This document shows, piece by piece, positions 26,597-36,292 of a stretch of 64,000 nt of DNA; the first letter of the stretch is position 1; the number at the start of each line of letters is the position of its first letter. The position numbers and the translations under genes are program-made. Origin of the DNA: Spirosoma linguale DSM 74 (GTDB lineage: Bacteria; Bacteroidota; Bacteroidia; Cytophagales; Spirosomataceae). The stretch covers positions 2,280,001 to 2,344,000 of the forward strand of contig CP001769.1 of assembly GCA_000024525.1 (NCBI GenBank), given 5' to 3'. The notes under the pieces are model-generated. The model was given only the letters and a program-made list of their open reading frames with translations. It searched no databases and was not told the origin of the DNA.

Positions 26597-26624
26597 CATG
26601 AAGCTTATGCACAGCTAAGGTTAC

Positions 26625-28817
26625 TTATTTTACTTCGTTCACCTCCAGCACCACGCTGGTTCGGCGGGTGTCTACCTGCGGATTGAAGCCAATGGCCATC
26701 AGGTAGTTCCCGGAGTACGTTGTTGTACTGGTATTGATTCGGGAGGTAGTTCCCGGATAAACGTTCAATTCCCGAATGCGGTAGTTTTTGGCAGGATCGA
26801 GGCCATTCAGTTTGATGGGTGCCTGACTCCCCGCTTTGTAGCGTGAATTGACTAAATAGGTGAACCAGACCGCCCGGTCGCGCGACTCGCTAACGTACAT
26901 GGAAGAAGCGACATCATTCGTGTAGGGCGAAGCGAGCCGGTACAAGTCGCCTTTCCAGATTATGTTTTTAATGCCCTCGTAGGTCTTCAGGGCCTGCTGG
27001 CTGAATGTCAATTCTTCTTCAGTCAGTTTACTCACCACAATATCGTACCCCAGCTTGCCCATCATGGCTACGTCCGTGCGGAACTTTATGGGCTGTTTCC
27101 CCCAATCTGTCACGTGGTTGCAACTGGCAATGGATGGGAAGAAATACGAGTAATTCCACTGGATAAATATCCGTTCCTGGGCGTCGGTGTTGTCGCTCGG
27201 CCAGTATTCGGTGAAGTACTTCAGCGCGCCATAATCTACCCGGCCGCCACCACCCGAGCAAAGCATCATGGGCAGGGTAGGATACTTCGCCCGTAGTCGG
27301 TCAAGTACTTTATAAAGGCCTTGCACGTAATCGACATAAAGGTTCGACTGGTTCTGAATGGTGGCCGAGAACGCGTTATAGATCACGGCATTACAATCCC
27401 ACTTAATGAATCCCAGCGTCGGATTTTTGGTCATTAGGTCATTCACGACTCCATAGACAAAATCCTGAACTTTCGGATTCGATAAATCAAGGACCAATTG
27501 ATTGCGGAAGTAATACTCCGACCGATTGGCTAGTTTGATCACCCAGTCGGGGTGTTTTTCATACAGTTCACTTTTGGGGCTCACCATCTCCGGTTCGAGC
27601 CAGATACCAAATTTGATACCTGCATTTTCGGCCTCCTTAACCAGATAGCCCAGGCCATGCGGTAGTTTTTTGACATTTTCCTGCCAATCGCCTAACCCGG
27701 CCCGGTCGTTGTTTCGCGGGTACTTATTCCCGAACCAGCCGTCATCCAGCAGAAACAGGTCAACACCGAGTTTTTTGCCATCCTTGAACAGGGCACTTAA
27801 TTTCTCTTCGTTAAAGTCAAAATAAGTAGCTTCCCAGTTGTTCAGCAGCGTCAGGCGGTTGCCTTCGCCTTGCGGAATGCGGTGTTTACGCGCCCATCGA
27901 TGCAAGCTGCGGCTTGCCCCGCCTTTACCTTTGTCGGAGTACGTAAACAGGAAAGCGGGTGTCGTGAACTCGGTTCCGGGCGCCAGCGAGTACGCTGATG
28001 CATACGGATTAATGCCCGGTATGATCCGGAGGTTATGCAACGGGTCGACCTCAAATGCCAGTTGATAATTCCCCGACCAGGAAAGTGTACCGGCAATGAC
28101 TTCGCCTTGCTCTTCTTCAGCGGGTTTATTCAGCGATACCAGAAATGAGGGCGGCTGAAACAGGTCGGCGCGGGTTCCTAGTTTAGAATCCAATATCTTG
28201 ATACCTTCAGTAAGCGGTATTTCACTGGGGTTCATCTCATTGGCCCAGTCGCCGTGAAAATGCGTCAGGTAATAGTTCTGGGCCGGGATATATAGGTTCG
28301 CTGAAGCATATTTATGGAGCGTTATCGACTTCTTTTCGGTATGGCGAATGGTGCTCCACTGCTCGATAACATCTTCATTCTGGTAGGCTTTGTAGTACAG
28401 TGTAACCTCAAAAGGGTACTGTGGGTCTTTCAGGTACACTTTCGTTAGCACAACGCCATCGGCCATCGACTGGCTTTCATGCCTAATGTATTTCAGGTCG
28501 AGGGAAGGGTTTCCATCGGCATGGGTAACCTGAATAGCAGGCTCCAGCAAGTTACGGCTTCCAGCGGGCGTATAGACTGAATTGTAGATATCGGTATAAT
28601 CTTCACCCCGTTTGCCACGAGCCGGAATGGCTGCGTATTCGGCCGCGTTTCGAAGTTTTGATCCCAGATGGACCAACGTTGGGCTCTGGTCTTTATCGAC
28701 CCGAATTACCAGAGCCGTTTGCCGGGTTTCAATGGCAATGTGCACATCGCCCGGCGCGGCTTTTGTAATTAAGGTTATGAAAAAAACAAAAAGTACCGAC
28801 AGGCAAAGCTGTTTCAT
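26625..28817 (-). CDS. GH36 family alpha-galactosidase, exported
   Basis: A 730-residue enzyme with a signal peptide (M-K-Q-L start, cleavage near T-K-A-A). The start at 28817 is chosen over an upstream Met because it gives a standard signal peptide. The N-terminal beta-sandwich (about 25-300) precedes a TIM barrel with L-F-L-L-D-D-G-W-F-G, the nucleophile Asp474 in F-I-K-W-D-C-N and the likely acid/base Asp542 in W-P-S-D-N-T-D-A-Q-E-R. It should remove terminal alpha-galactose from raffinose-type sugars or galactomannan side chains in the periplasm. A promoter box overlaps the stop of the gene before it. Two hairpins follow. Confidence 0.93.
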   Translation of the reverse strand: MKQLCLSVLFVFFITLITKAAPGDVHIAIETRQTALVIRVDKDQSPTLVHLGSKLRNAAEYAAIPARGKRGEDYTDIYNSVYTPAGSRNLLEPAIQVTHADGNPSLDLKYIRHESQSMADGVVLTKVYLKDPQYPFEVTLYYKAYQNEDVIEQWSTIRHTEKKSITLHKYASANLYIPAQNYYLTHFHGDWANEMNPSEIPLTEGIKILDSKLGTRADLFQPPSFLVSLNKPAEEEQGEVIAGTLSWSGNYQLAFEVDPLHNLRIIPGINPYASAYSLAPGTEFTTPAFLFTYSDKGKGGASRSLHRWARKHRIPQGEGNRLTLLNNWEATYFDFNEEKLSALFKDGKKLGVDLFLLDDGWFGNKYPRNNDRAGLGDWQENVKKLPHGLGYLVKEAENAGIKFGIWLEPEMVSPKSELYEKHPDWVIKLANRSEYYFRNQLVLDLSNPKVQDFVYGVVNDLMTKNPTLGFIKWDCNAVIYNAFSATIQNQSNLYVDYVQGLYKVLDRLRAKYPTLPMMLCSGGGGRVDYGALKYFTEYWPSDNTDAQERIFIQWNYSYFFPSIASCNHVTDWGKQPIKFRTDVAMMGKLGYDIVVSKLTEEELTFSQQALKTYEGIKNIIWKGDLYRLASPYTNDVASSMYVSESRDRAVWFTYLVNSRYKAGSQAPIKLNGLDPAKNYRIRELNVYPGTTSRINTSTTTYSGNYLMAIGFNPQVDTRRTSVVLEVNEVK

Positions 28818-28862
28818 GAAGTATCGGGAATGTAGTGAACCGGAAAAATGAAAACGTTTGGA

Positions 28863-28870
28863 CAAAGCTA
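28863..28870 (-). promoter_or_regulatory. -7 promoter box of GH36 gene, overlapping upstream stop
   Basis: TAGCTTTG on the minus strand fits TAnnTTTG, 45 bp before the ATG at 28817. Its first three bases are the TAG stop of the isochorismatase-like gene, so the GH36 gene may be transcribed separately. Confidence 0.5.
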
Positions 28871-29485
28871 ATCAACACTGGCTAATTCCTGGCGGAGGGA
28901 AGCCAGATCAACTTCGGCAGAGGGGCTAATGTCGGCACTAAGTACTCGCTTCATATAAGCCAGTGCATCGTCTGTATGGGCGGGGTTGATCGACGCCACG
29001 CAATCGGCTGGGATCGAAATTTTCAGATCGCGCATATAGGCATCATTGGCTGAAAAAAGTACGCAGGAGTCGGTGCTTAAGCCAGTTATAACGACATGTT
29101 TCACTTGTAGGTAGGTGAGCAGCATGTCCAGAGTAGTTTCGTAGAAGGCCGAGTTCTTGGGCTTCAGCACAAAATAATCGTCTTTATCAGGCTTGAGAAC
29201 TTCCGCCAGGTATTTTCCTTTGACTCCGTCGGTCAACACGTGCTCAACGACTTCATTGAAATCAGAGCGCCACTTGCCAAAGTTATCATTGGCATAAATG
29301 ATCGGAATACTCTGTTCTTTGGCGCGTTGTTTCAGTTCTGAAATCCTGTCAGCGATCCGGCTGGCAGGCTCCAGAAGCTCATCTCCGCCCGGAAATTCCA
29401 GATCGTTGATCATATCGATGATCAGCAGCGCAACTGGCGACGAATCGGGAGCGTTACCGTGTAAGTCAGCGTTTTTGGTGTCCAT
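28868..29485 (-). CDS. Isochorismatase-like cysteine hydrolase
   Basis: A 205-residue cytosolic hydrolase. The triad residues are visible: Asp in L-L-I-I-D-M-I-N-D, Lys in V-L-K-P-K-N-S-A-F and the nucleophilic Cys in G-L-S-T-D-S-C-V-L-F-S-A-N-D-A. Members cleave amide or vinyl-ether bonds (nicotinamide, ureidoacrylate, isochorismate); the substrate is not readable here. The start at 29485 gives a compact family N-terminus; an in-frame start 63 bp upstream would cross a 10 bp inverted repeat. It lies just ahead of the GH36 gene, but no functional link is evident. Confidence 0.88.
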   Translation of the reverse strand: MDTKNADLHGNAPDSSPVALLIIDMINDLEFPGGDELLEPASRIADRISELKQRAKEQSIPIIYANDNFGKWRSDFNEVVEHVLTDGVKGKYLAEVLKPDKDDYFVLKPKNSAFYETTLDMLLTYLQVKHVVITGLSTDSCVLFSANDAYMRDLKISIPADCVASINPAHTDDALAYMKRVLSADISPSAEVDLASLRQELASVD

Positions 29486-29497
29486 GGTGGTAAGTAA

Positions 29498-29545
29498 AGG
29501 GTTTATGAGTCGTTGTATTAACTGAATATAAACTACATAAACCCT
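29498..29545 (-). promoter_or_regulatory. Inverted repeat before isochorismatase-like gene
   Basis: Perfect 10 bp arms (29498-29507 and 29536-29545) with a 28-base spacer lie between the stop of the upstream gene and the chosen start at 29485. It may be an operator or a leader hairpin. Confidence 0.35.
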
Positions 29546-29573
29546 CAACTTTCCCGCATCTATCCACCATTTG

Positions 29574-30404
29574 TTAGTTGGCGGGCTTGGTGGTGTATTC
29601 CATAAATCGGTATACTTCCTGGCGGGTTATGTCGAACATCTGAGCGGTTTGGCTTCGTAGTTGTTTGTAAGCCTGTACTGGCATAACGGGTGTTGGGGTG
29701 TCGGCCAGTATGGGGTTGGCAACAGCGTTTAGACTGGTAACGTACTGAGCAATACTGAACTCGTAACCTTTCTCGCTGCCATTCGGAATGACCAGCGACG
29801 AAAAATCCCAGCCTAGAAGATTACCCCGCTTAATGCGCTCTTCGCTTAGTTTCTTTAACTGGCCAACCACGTTATCATAGTCAGCACCCGGATTCCGGCG
29901 ACGGACACGCTCAATAACCATAAACTGTGACCCATCCGGCGCAAATTTTGGCGCGAATGTACCATCCGTAATTTCCCAAATCTCCATTTTAACGACGGGG
30001 GCCGTTTGGCGGTCCCGTTTCTGCAAGTCAGCCATTTTAGCCTGAACACTATCGCCATAAATTCGGGCCATTGCCTCCGGCGAAGCTCCTCTGATCGCCA
30101 TTTCCGGCGATACTATTCGCGTGACATAGTCATATTCCGTTTGGTTGGGGTTAGACGTAAACTGTTTTACCGTCATGTACCAGCCTTCTAGTCTACCTTC
30201 GTCGACGGCTGCCTGATTAATACGTTTCCATTCGCGTTCTACCGGCAACGCATCCTGAATCGTAAGCCCCGGTGATAACTTGTGGTAAATCAGATACATG
30301 TACTTTTTCTGAAAAGTTTTTGACTGAGCGATAGCGGTGACTGAGCACAGAAAAGCAACGCATAAAGTGAACGTTAGGCTAAATGGCCGAATGAAAAGGT
30401 TCAT
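29574..30404 (-). CDS. Secreted protein with two tandem ferredoxin-like repeats
   Basis: A 276-residue exported protein; M-N-L-F-I-R at 30404 starts a signal peptide ending T-A-I-A-Q (about residue 27). The mature protein has two related halves: M-Y-L-I-Y-H-K-L-S-P-G ... E-W-K-R-I-N-Q ... L-E-G-W-Y and M-V-I-E-R-V-R-R-R-N-P-G ... Q-L-K-K-L-S-E-E-R-I-K-R-G-N-L-L-G-W-D. The repeat length (about 110 residues) and strand-helix pattern suggest dimeric alpha/beta-barrel domains fused in one chain. I do not know a function. It is flanked by a terminator upstream and the isochorismatase-like gene downstream. Confidence 0.75.
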   Translation of the reverse strand: MNLFIRPFSLTFTLCVAFLCSVTAIAQSKTFQKKYMYLIYHKLSPGLTIQDALPVEREWKRINQAAVDEGRLEGWYMTVKQFTSNPNQTEYDYVTRIVSPEMAIRGASPEAMARIYGDSVQAKMADLQKRDRQTAPVVKMEIWEITDGTFAPKFAPDGSQFMVIERVRRRNPGADYDNVVGQLKKLSEERIKRGNLLGWDFSSLVIPNGSEKGYEFSIAQYVTSLNAVANPILADTPTPVMPVQAYKQLRSQTAQMFDITRQEVYRFMEYTTKPAN

Positions 30405-30517
30405 GAACTGGTTTTGGTTAAGGGGAATTCTATCCAAACCAAAAGGGTATTTGTTGAGAAAATACTACCGCACTGACTTGTAAAAGGAGCCGTTTTAACG
30501 AAGAAATTTACGCACAG

Positions 30518-30558
30518 CTAAAAAAATAGGTCTGGCATGTAGTATGCCAGACCTATTT
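30518..30558 (-). terminator. Intrinsic terminator of susCD operon
   Basis: A perfect 15 bp stem (30524-30538, 30544-30558) with a 5-base loop; on the minus strand it runs into seven or more T residues. It is 24 bp after the SusD stop. Confidence 0.92.
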
Positions 30559-30581
30559 CAACTAAACAACGTACCCTCTGC

Positions 30582-32366
30582 TTACTTGTAGGCAGGGTTC
30601 TGGGTTAACGTTGGTTTTCCTGCAATAGATGAGTTATCGATGGCTTCCTGTGGGATCGGGAAGTACTCATTTTTGCCTTTCGCGAAACGTGCACCTTTGA
30701 GGTAAGTCCGCTTATTGCCCTCCGTGGCGGTATAAGCATTTAACACATCGGCTGCAACTCCCCAGCGAACCAAGTCGAAGAAACGGTGGCCTTCCATCGC
30801 AAATTCAAGGCGGGTTTCGTGCCGAACGGCTTTGCGGGCGGTCACTTTATCGGTCCAGGGGGCTGAGTACTCCTTGATGACATAATTGGCTGCGGGCTCA
30901 CTGGTTTCCGTATAGGCATCCCGAGTGCTGCCCTGAATGGCTTTTTTAACCCAGTCATTCGGGTTGGCTGCGCGGGCGCGTACCTGGTTGACAAGCGCTC
31001 TGGCACGTTCGAGGCTACCAATTTCCACTTCGCATTCGGCCAGCCAAAGCAGAACGTGTGCGTAACGAATCAGACGGAAATTGTTGCCGGTTAGGTTAGT
31101 CCAGCCAACACCCAACAGCGTGTTTTTCTTGGAGGCAACGTGCTTTTTAGGCGAGTAAGGACCTGCGTAGGTCTGGTCACGGATGAAATCGCTGTTATGG
31201 ATTTTAAAATCCTTATACAGGATTCCCCGGCGGCCTACTGTCCAGTCAAGGCGTGGGTCAAGCCGACCTGCATCGGGCGTATAAGCCCCTTCCAGTGGGA
31301 TACCCTGGTCGTTTTTCACGTCTACATCGTTGTATGTATCCAGAAGCGGCAAGCCGTTAGCATCCGTTTTGTAAGCATTTACGAGGTTCTGCGAAGGCTG
31401 ATAGAATCCGCAGCAACCCCAGGGGGAGGCATAGGGGTGAGCTAAGCCCATACCAGCGGTTGCGGCTCCATCGTCGGAGGCTGATTTCGCGTACTGAACT
31501 TCAAAGATAGATTCGGCATTATTGCGGGTGTCCGAATCGAAGTTCTGCGAGAAATTATCAATTAGCTTGTACTTACCACTGTTCACGATCTGGTCAAGCA
31601 CCGCTTTAGCCTGTTGCAGTTTCGCTGTGTTGGCCGCACCTGAAGAGATATCAAATCCCTGGAACATGTACGTTTTGGCAAGATGCGCTAATGCCGCAAA
31701 CTTGGTTGGACGGCCCGGCTGACTCTGCGTTTCAGGAAGTATGGCAGCCGCTGCGTTGAAGTCGGCTTCGATGTTCGGCCAAATCTCTTTATCGTTCGGT
31801 ATTTTGGTCGAGTTGGGGTCGCTTATGTCGTAGATTTTCTCATCGATATACGGCGCGTAACGGAAAATTTTACGGGCTTCGAAGTGAAAATAGCCACGCA
31901 GAAATTTGGCTTCGGCTTCAATCTGTTTTCGCCGGGCATCGGTGATGTCCTTTACCTGAGGGAGGATGTCGAGTACGTTATTGCATCGGGCAACACCTTC
32001 GTACAAACCCCGCCACTTGTTACGGATGTGACCGTTGGTTGGCTGGAAGTCATATCGTTCAATAAACGACTGCTCAGGCTGGTCACCTGCGTCAGTGCCT
32101 TTGTAGGCGTCGTCCGAAGGGATACCACCAAAGACCCAGTTTTGTACTTCATTTTCCCAGGCGTTCTGGCCACCAATTCCCTGGCCATCAATCATTCCGT
32201 AGGCACCGATCAGAATGCCTTCAATGCCTTTGAGGTTTGACAGAGAAGCCGGGCTGTACTGGCCCTGTGGGGGGCGGGTCAAAAAAGAGTCGTTACAACC
32301 ATCGAGCACAATTAGGCCGGTGACAGTGAACGCAGATACTAAAAGTTTTTTACGAAATGTAAGCAT
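30582..32366 (-). CDS. SusD/RagB-family glycan-binding lipoprotein
   Basis: A 594-residue outer-membrane lipoprotein; the signal ends in V-L-D-G-C (Cys24). The N-terminal SusD-like domain has W-R-G-L-Y-E-G-V-A-R-C-N and E-A-K-F-L-R-G-Y-F-H-F-E, and the C-terminal RagB/SusD region has L-R-Y-A-H-V-L-L-W-L-A-E-C-E and E-F-A-M-E-G-H-R-F-F-D-L-V-R-W-G. It forms the lid of the SusC transporter that binds an oligosaccharide or other large nutrient at the cell surface. It lies 33 bp behind the SusC gene. The substrate cannot be read from the sequence. Confidence 0.96.
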   Translation of the reverse strand: MLTFRKKLLVSAFTVTGLIVLDGCNDSFLTRPPQGQYSPASLSNLKGIEGILIGAYGMIDGQGIGGQNAWENEVQNWVFGGIPSDDAYKGTDAGDQPEQSFIERYDFQPTNGHIRNKWRGLYEGVARCNNVLDILPQVKDITDARRKQIEAEAKFLRGYFHFEARKIFRYAPYIDEKIYDISDPNSTKIPNDKEIWPNIEADFNAAAAILPETQSQPGRPTKFAALAHLAKTYMFQGFDISSGAANTAKLQQAKAVLDQIVNSGKYKLIDNFSQNFDSDTRNNAESIFEVQYAKSASDDGAATAGMGLAHPYASPWGCCGFYQPSQNLVNAYKTDANGLPLLDTYNDVDVKNDQGIPLEGAYTPDAGRLDPRLDWTVGRRGILYKDFKIHNSDFIRDQTYAGPYSPKKHVASKKNTLLGVGWTNLTGNNFRLIRYAHVLLWLAECEVEIGSLERARALVNQVRARAANPNDWVKKAIQGSTRDAYTETSEPAANYVIKEYSAPWTDKVTARKAVRHETRLEFAMEGHRFFDLVRWGVAADVLNAYTATEGNKRTYLKGARFAKGKNEYFPIPQEAIDNSSIAGKPTLTQNPAYK

Positions 32367-32399
32367 AGTTTTTTTACAAGTTGTCAGGTGAAGAGTAGC

Positions 32400-35300
32400 T
32401 TAAAATCCAACACTTAGGCCAAAAAGCAGCGTACGGGAAGCGGGCAGGTAACCGCCGTCGAAGCCGAGGTTCCGGTTTTTGTCGCTATTGTAGTTGTTCG
32501 AAATGCTAATCTCCGGGTTGAGTCCCTGATATTTGGTGAATGTGAGCAGGTTCTGGCTCTGCACATAGATCTGGCAGGAAGCTAAGCCCAGTTTGGAGAG
32601 CAAACTGGCTGGCAGGGTATAGCCCAACTGAACGTTTTTGATCCGGAAGTATGAACCATCCTCAATGAAGTAAGAGGAGGGACGGCTGCTGATCTGGTCG
32701 TTGGCATCCGGGACGGGTACTGTGCCACCTGGGTTCGTTTTCGACCAGGCATCGTATAACGCCCGACGTGAACGGTTACCCTGGAAGGTGTTGAAATCCG
32801 TAAAATAACGGGTGTAGTTATAAATGTCGTTGCCCTGGGATCCGTTACCAAAGATGGTCAGATCGAAGTTTTTATAACCAAGGTTCACATTTATGCCATA
32901 GGTGAAATCGGGGTGGGGGTTACCGATGATGGTTCGGTCCGCATCATCAATTTTGCCGTCACCATTGATATCGGCCATTTTGAATTTACCGACAGCATTG
33001 TAATCACCATAGGGAGCCCAGGCTTTTGCTTCTTCGGCTGTCTGGAAGATACCAAGTACCTTGTAGCCAAAGAACGATGAAATGGGGAGTCCGGCCTGTG
33101 TCAGAGTAACCGCCGGAACGCGCGAGCCATAACCGAAGTAACGGGTATTCTCGCTTTCATCCAGTTTCAATACTTTGTTGCGATACGTAGCGAAGTTGAT
33201 GCTGGCACCATAACGGAAATCACCTTTGCGATCCTTGTAGCCAATAGCGAGGTCAATACCCCGGTTTTGCATACTACCTACGTTATAAGCCGGAATATCT
33301 GCATCGCCCGCAGTGAACGTAAACGGTGAGGTGAAGAGCATATCGGTCGTTTTCCGGCTCCACACATCGAAGCTCACATCCAACTTGTTCGACAGCATGG
33401 CCAGGTCGAAACCAAAGTTGGTCGAAGCTGTAGCTTCCCATTTAGCATTCGGGTTGCCAAAACGCTGTGGGCTGAAACCGGCTGTTGCTGTCGACATGCT
33501 TCCGTCAATCGGATAGCCGTTCGTTGAGGTATTGGAACGATAGGTAGTATAGGCGTTGTAATCTCCGATGGCTTGGTTTCCTGTTTTACCCCAACCTGCC
33601 CGCAGTTTCATATCGCTTACGAATGTCAGGTTGTTCTTAAAGAAATCTTCCTGCGAGATACGCCAGCCCGCTGACACAGCCGGGAACAGAGCACTGTTCG
33701 AAGCCGACAGAAAGCGTGACGACTTGTCCTGGCGAATAATGGCCTGAAACAGGTATTTGTCGCTATAAGCGTAGTTCAGTTTACCGAAGACCGAGAACAG
33801 GGAGTAATCCTGCTCAATGCGTCCTTCGTTGCTGGCTGATGACTGCGTACCCAGGTCAAGGTAGCTTTGAATGTCTTTCTGCTCAGTGAAGTAGCCACTG
33901 CGAGCGGCTCCGAAGAATTCCTGATACTGACGGATGGCTTCGGTACCAACAAAAGCATCTACTTTATGAACGTTCTTGAACGTCTTGGAGTAGTTCAGCG
34001 TGTTGGTCCATACCCACTGGTAGAAGTAGCGGTTCTGGTCGGTCAGGCTGTTGTTGAAGCTACCCTCTATATATTCCGGGTTTGCCCGTCCCAAATATTT
34101 GGCGCGGTCTCCGTTGGCATCGAGACCCATCGATGTACGAGCCGTCAGGCCTTCGATGATGTCGACTTCAGCATACGCATTACCAAATACGCGAAGGCTG
34201 TTATACCGGTTATCGCGTTCACGGAACAGCGTAGCTACCGGATTGGAGTTGTTACCCAGGTTAAGTCCCCGGCTACCGGCAAAGTTTCCGGCGATATCGT
34301 AAACAGGAAGTAGTGGATGGTGCTTGTAGGCACCGGATACTGCGTTCTGTTCCTCGTTGTTGTTAAAACCTCCTTTACGGCTGCTGTAAGCGGCTGTCAG
34401 GTTTTCGCCAACACGAATACGTTTTTTAACATTGAACTCCGTGTTAGCCCGGATAGAGTAGCGATCGTAGCTGATATCCCTAACAGTTCCCTGCTGGTTG
34501 AAATAGCCAACCGATAAGGCATAACGGCCCGTTTCTGAGCCTCCAGATGCGCCAAGCTGATAGTTTTGGATAGGAGCTGTCCGAGAAACTTCATCGAACC
34601 AGTTTGTATTGGCCGAGCGGGTGATCGCGTAAATATTGTCTGGAGTGAGAGAGTATTTGCTCGGATCAACCGCTGCTGTACCTTCTGCTCCTTTACTGGG
34701 GAATACATAGGCTGGGATGGTTACCTGCCCGTTAGCACCATACGTATACTGCCCGTGTGACGGGACCTTACCTGCGTTAACATCGGCCAGATATAAGTAC
34801 TGGCCCAGTTCAGTAGCGTTGAGGACTTCCCCTTTTTTGGCCCACTGCTGCGACCCATAATAGGCATCGAACGTGATCCGCGATACACCGGCTTTCCCTT
34901 TTTTGGTCGTTACGATCACAACGCCATTGGCCGCTCTGGAACCATATATAGACGAGGCTGAAGCGTCTTTAAGTACCTGAATGGTCTCAATATCATTCTG
35001 GTTGATGGTGCCAAGATTTTGGGTTGGAACACCATCAATAATGTAGAGTGGGTCGTTGTTACCAATCGTACCAAATCCACGAATCCGTACCGTGGCCGAA
35101 CCGCCCGGCGTAGCATCGTTCGTTACCGTTACCCCAGCTACACGGCCCTGCAACTGCTGGGCTACGTCCGTTGCCGGGATCGACAGCAGTTCTTTGGTAT
35201 TCACAGTCGAAACGGCTCCGGTGATGTCCCGTTTTGACTGGGCACTATAGCCCGTAACAACAACTTCATTGAGTGTGGAGACATCTTCCGACAGGGTCAC

Positions 35301-35594
35301 GTTAATTACGGACTGATTCCCGACAACCACTTCCTGCGCTTTGAATCCAATGAATGAATAAACAAGCGTAGTTCTGGGAGGAGCTACAATACTGTATCCA
35401 CCGTTGGCGTCACTAACAACTCCGCGTGAAGTGCCTTTAATCGAAACGTTCACACCGGGAAGTGCACTGCCCTCTCCTTTAGACGTGATACGCCCGGTAA
35501 TGGTACGGTCCTGGGCTAAAACTGCTGTGTGGATCAGTAGTAAGGTAATCCACAGCAGATGGGATCCCCAACGTACATAGTAGTTATTCTTCAT
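32400..35594 (-). CDS. SusC/RagA-family TonB-linked outer-membrane transporter
   Basis: A 1064-residue TonB-dependent transporter. A signal peptide ends near A-V-L-A-Q (residue 28), followed by a carboxypeptidase-D-like domain (about 30-115, R-T-I-T-G-R-I-T and G-V-N-V-S-I-K-G-T), the SusC signature region near 118-135 and a plug domain with V-R-I-R-G-F-G-T-I-G and P-L-Y-I-I-D-G-V-P. The rest is a 22-strand barrel ending in an aromatic residue (G-L-S-V-G-F). It forms a complex with the SusD protein encoded next and takes energy from TonB. No sigma/anti-sigma pair or glycan sensor lies directly next to it. Confidence 0.97.
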   Translation of the reverse strand: MKNNYYVRWGSHLLWITLLLIHTAVLAQDRTITGRITSKGEGSALPGVNVSIKGTSRGVVSDANGGYSIVAPPRTTLVYSFIGFKAQEVVVGNQSVINVTLSEDVSTLNEVVVTGYSAQSKRDITGAVSTVNTKELLSIPATDVAQQLQGRVAGVTVTNDATPGGSATVRIRGFGTIGNNDPLYIIDGVPTQNLGTINQNDIETIQVLKDASASSIYGSRAANGVVIVTTKKGKAGVSRITFDAYYGSQQWAKKGEVLNATELGQYLYLADVNAGKVPSHGQYTYGANGQVTIPAYVFPSKGAEGTAAVDPSKYSLTPDNIYAITRSANTNWFDEVSRTAPIQNYQLGASGGSETGRYALSVGYFNQQGTVRDISYDRYSIRANTEFNVKKRIRVGENLTAAYSSRKGGFNNNEEQNAVSGAYKHHPLLPVYDIAGNFAGSRGLNLGNNSNPVATLFRERDNRYNSLRVFGNAYAEVDIIEGLTARTSMGLDANGDRAKYLGRANPEYIEGSFNNSLTDQNRYFYQWVWTNTLNYSKTFKNVHKVDAFVGTEAIRQYQEFFGAARSGYFTEQKDIQSYLDLGTQSSASNEGRIEQDYSLFSVFGKLNYAYSDKYLFQAIIRQDKSSRFLSASNSALFPAVSAGWRISQEDFFKNNLTFVSDMKLRAGWGKTGNQAIGDYNAYTTYRSNTSTNGYPIDGSMSTATAGFSPQRFGNPNAKWEATASTNFGFDLAMLSNKLDVSFDVWSRKTTDMLFTSPFTFTAGDADIPAYNVGSMQNRGIDLAIGYKDRKGDFRYGASINFATYRNKVLKLDESENTRYFGYGSRVPAVTLTQAGLPISSFFGYKVLGIFQTAEEAKAWAPYGDYNAVGKFKMADINGDGKIDDADRTIIGNPHPDFTYGINVNLGYKNFDLTIFGNGSQGNDIYNYTRYFTDFNTFQGNRSRRALYDAWSKTNPGGTVPVPDANDQISSRPSSYFIEDGSYFRIKNVQLGYTLPASLLSKLGLASCQIYVQSQNLLTFTKYQGLNPEISISNNYNSDKNRNLGFDGGYLPASRTLLFGLSVGF

Positions 35595-36292
35595 AAAATT
35601 TAGGTAAAAATGCTTAACAAGATTGGTTTAACACTTCTACAAAATTAAAATATTTCAAGTTAAGATTTTAAGTAAAATAAAATAATTTGATGAAATACTT
35701 ACCATTTTCTAAGTAAATATGGACTAAATGAGGTATTTTATATACTAGCCGAAATTGAATATTTCTAATAATTATACTTAATAAGCTCCTGTATTATAAG
35801 TACATAATAATGTATAATTACTCACATGTTGATTTTTTGTGTTGGTAGCCAAATTGCTAAAATAGGCCACATAGTGAATTTTTAGGATGTTGAGTATGTA
35901 GGTTCGAAATATAGCTGTACTCAGAAGCCTGCTTACAGACGATGACCAGCCATTGCTAGACCCAAGGAAGTTGACAGTTGAAAATTGTACGATTTTTATG
36001 GGGTCAATTTGACACGTAAAGGGAAGGCAACAAGCGTAATTGACGCTTCAGATTTTTTTAAAAAATAAAATATTTGTTCGGCAAGTACCGGATTTTCTGT
36101 TCAATCAGCCGTTTGGGGCGGTCATTCTGAACCCATGAGAGGGTTGGCCGAGTGCCCCCGTCCTGAACATAGTCCCATGTCCCAGTGAAAAATGAACAAT
36201 ATTTAATGCAAATGGAAACGGTAGAATGTGTAAAGTGCAGCTTTCAGGAATAGACTTAACCCTGAACAAAGCGCAAACCGGTAAATCCTCGA
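35595..36292. other. Long AT-rich intergenic region between divergent glycan genes
   Basis: 698 bp without a convincing gene. The left 260 bp are very AT-rich and contain the probable SusC promoter. A short dyad (AAGCGT...ACGCTT) lies near 36028-36045. Nothing resembling a tRNA or riboswitch was found. Confidence 0.5.
35640..35647 (-). promoter_or_regulatory. -7 promoter box of susCD operon
   Basis: TAATTTTG on the minus strand fits TAnnTTTG and lies 45 bp before the SusC ATG in very AT-rich DNA. Confidence 0.4.

Larger units (their letters stand above)
26278..26624. other. Intergenic region with two hairpins
   Basis: AT-rich sequence before the hybrid regulator and after the GH36 gene. It contains the hairpins at 26411-26459 and 26555-26596 described separately; no gene is visible. 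Confidence 0.5.

Noticed and set aside
36136..36170. tRNA-like fragment with a GGTTGGCCGAGTG run
   Set aside because: The D-arm-like motif is not followed by an anticodon or T-arm that can fold, and no acceptor stem was found.
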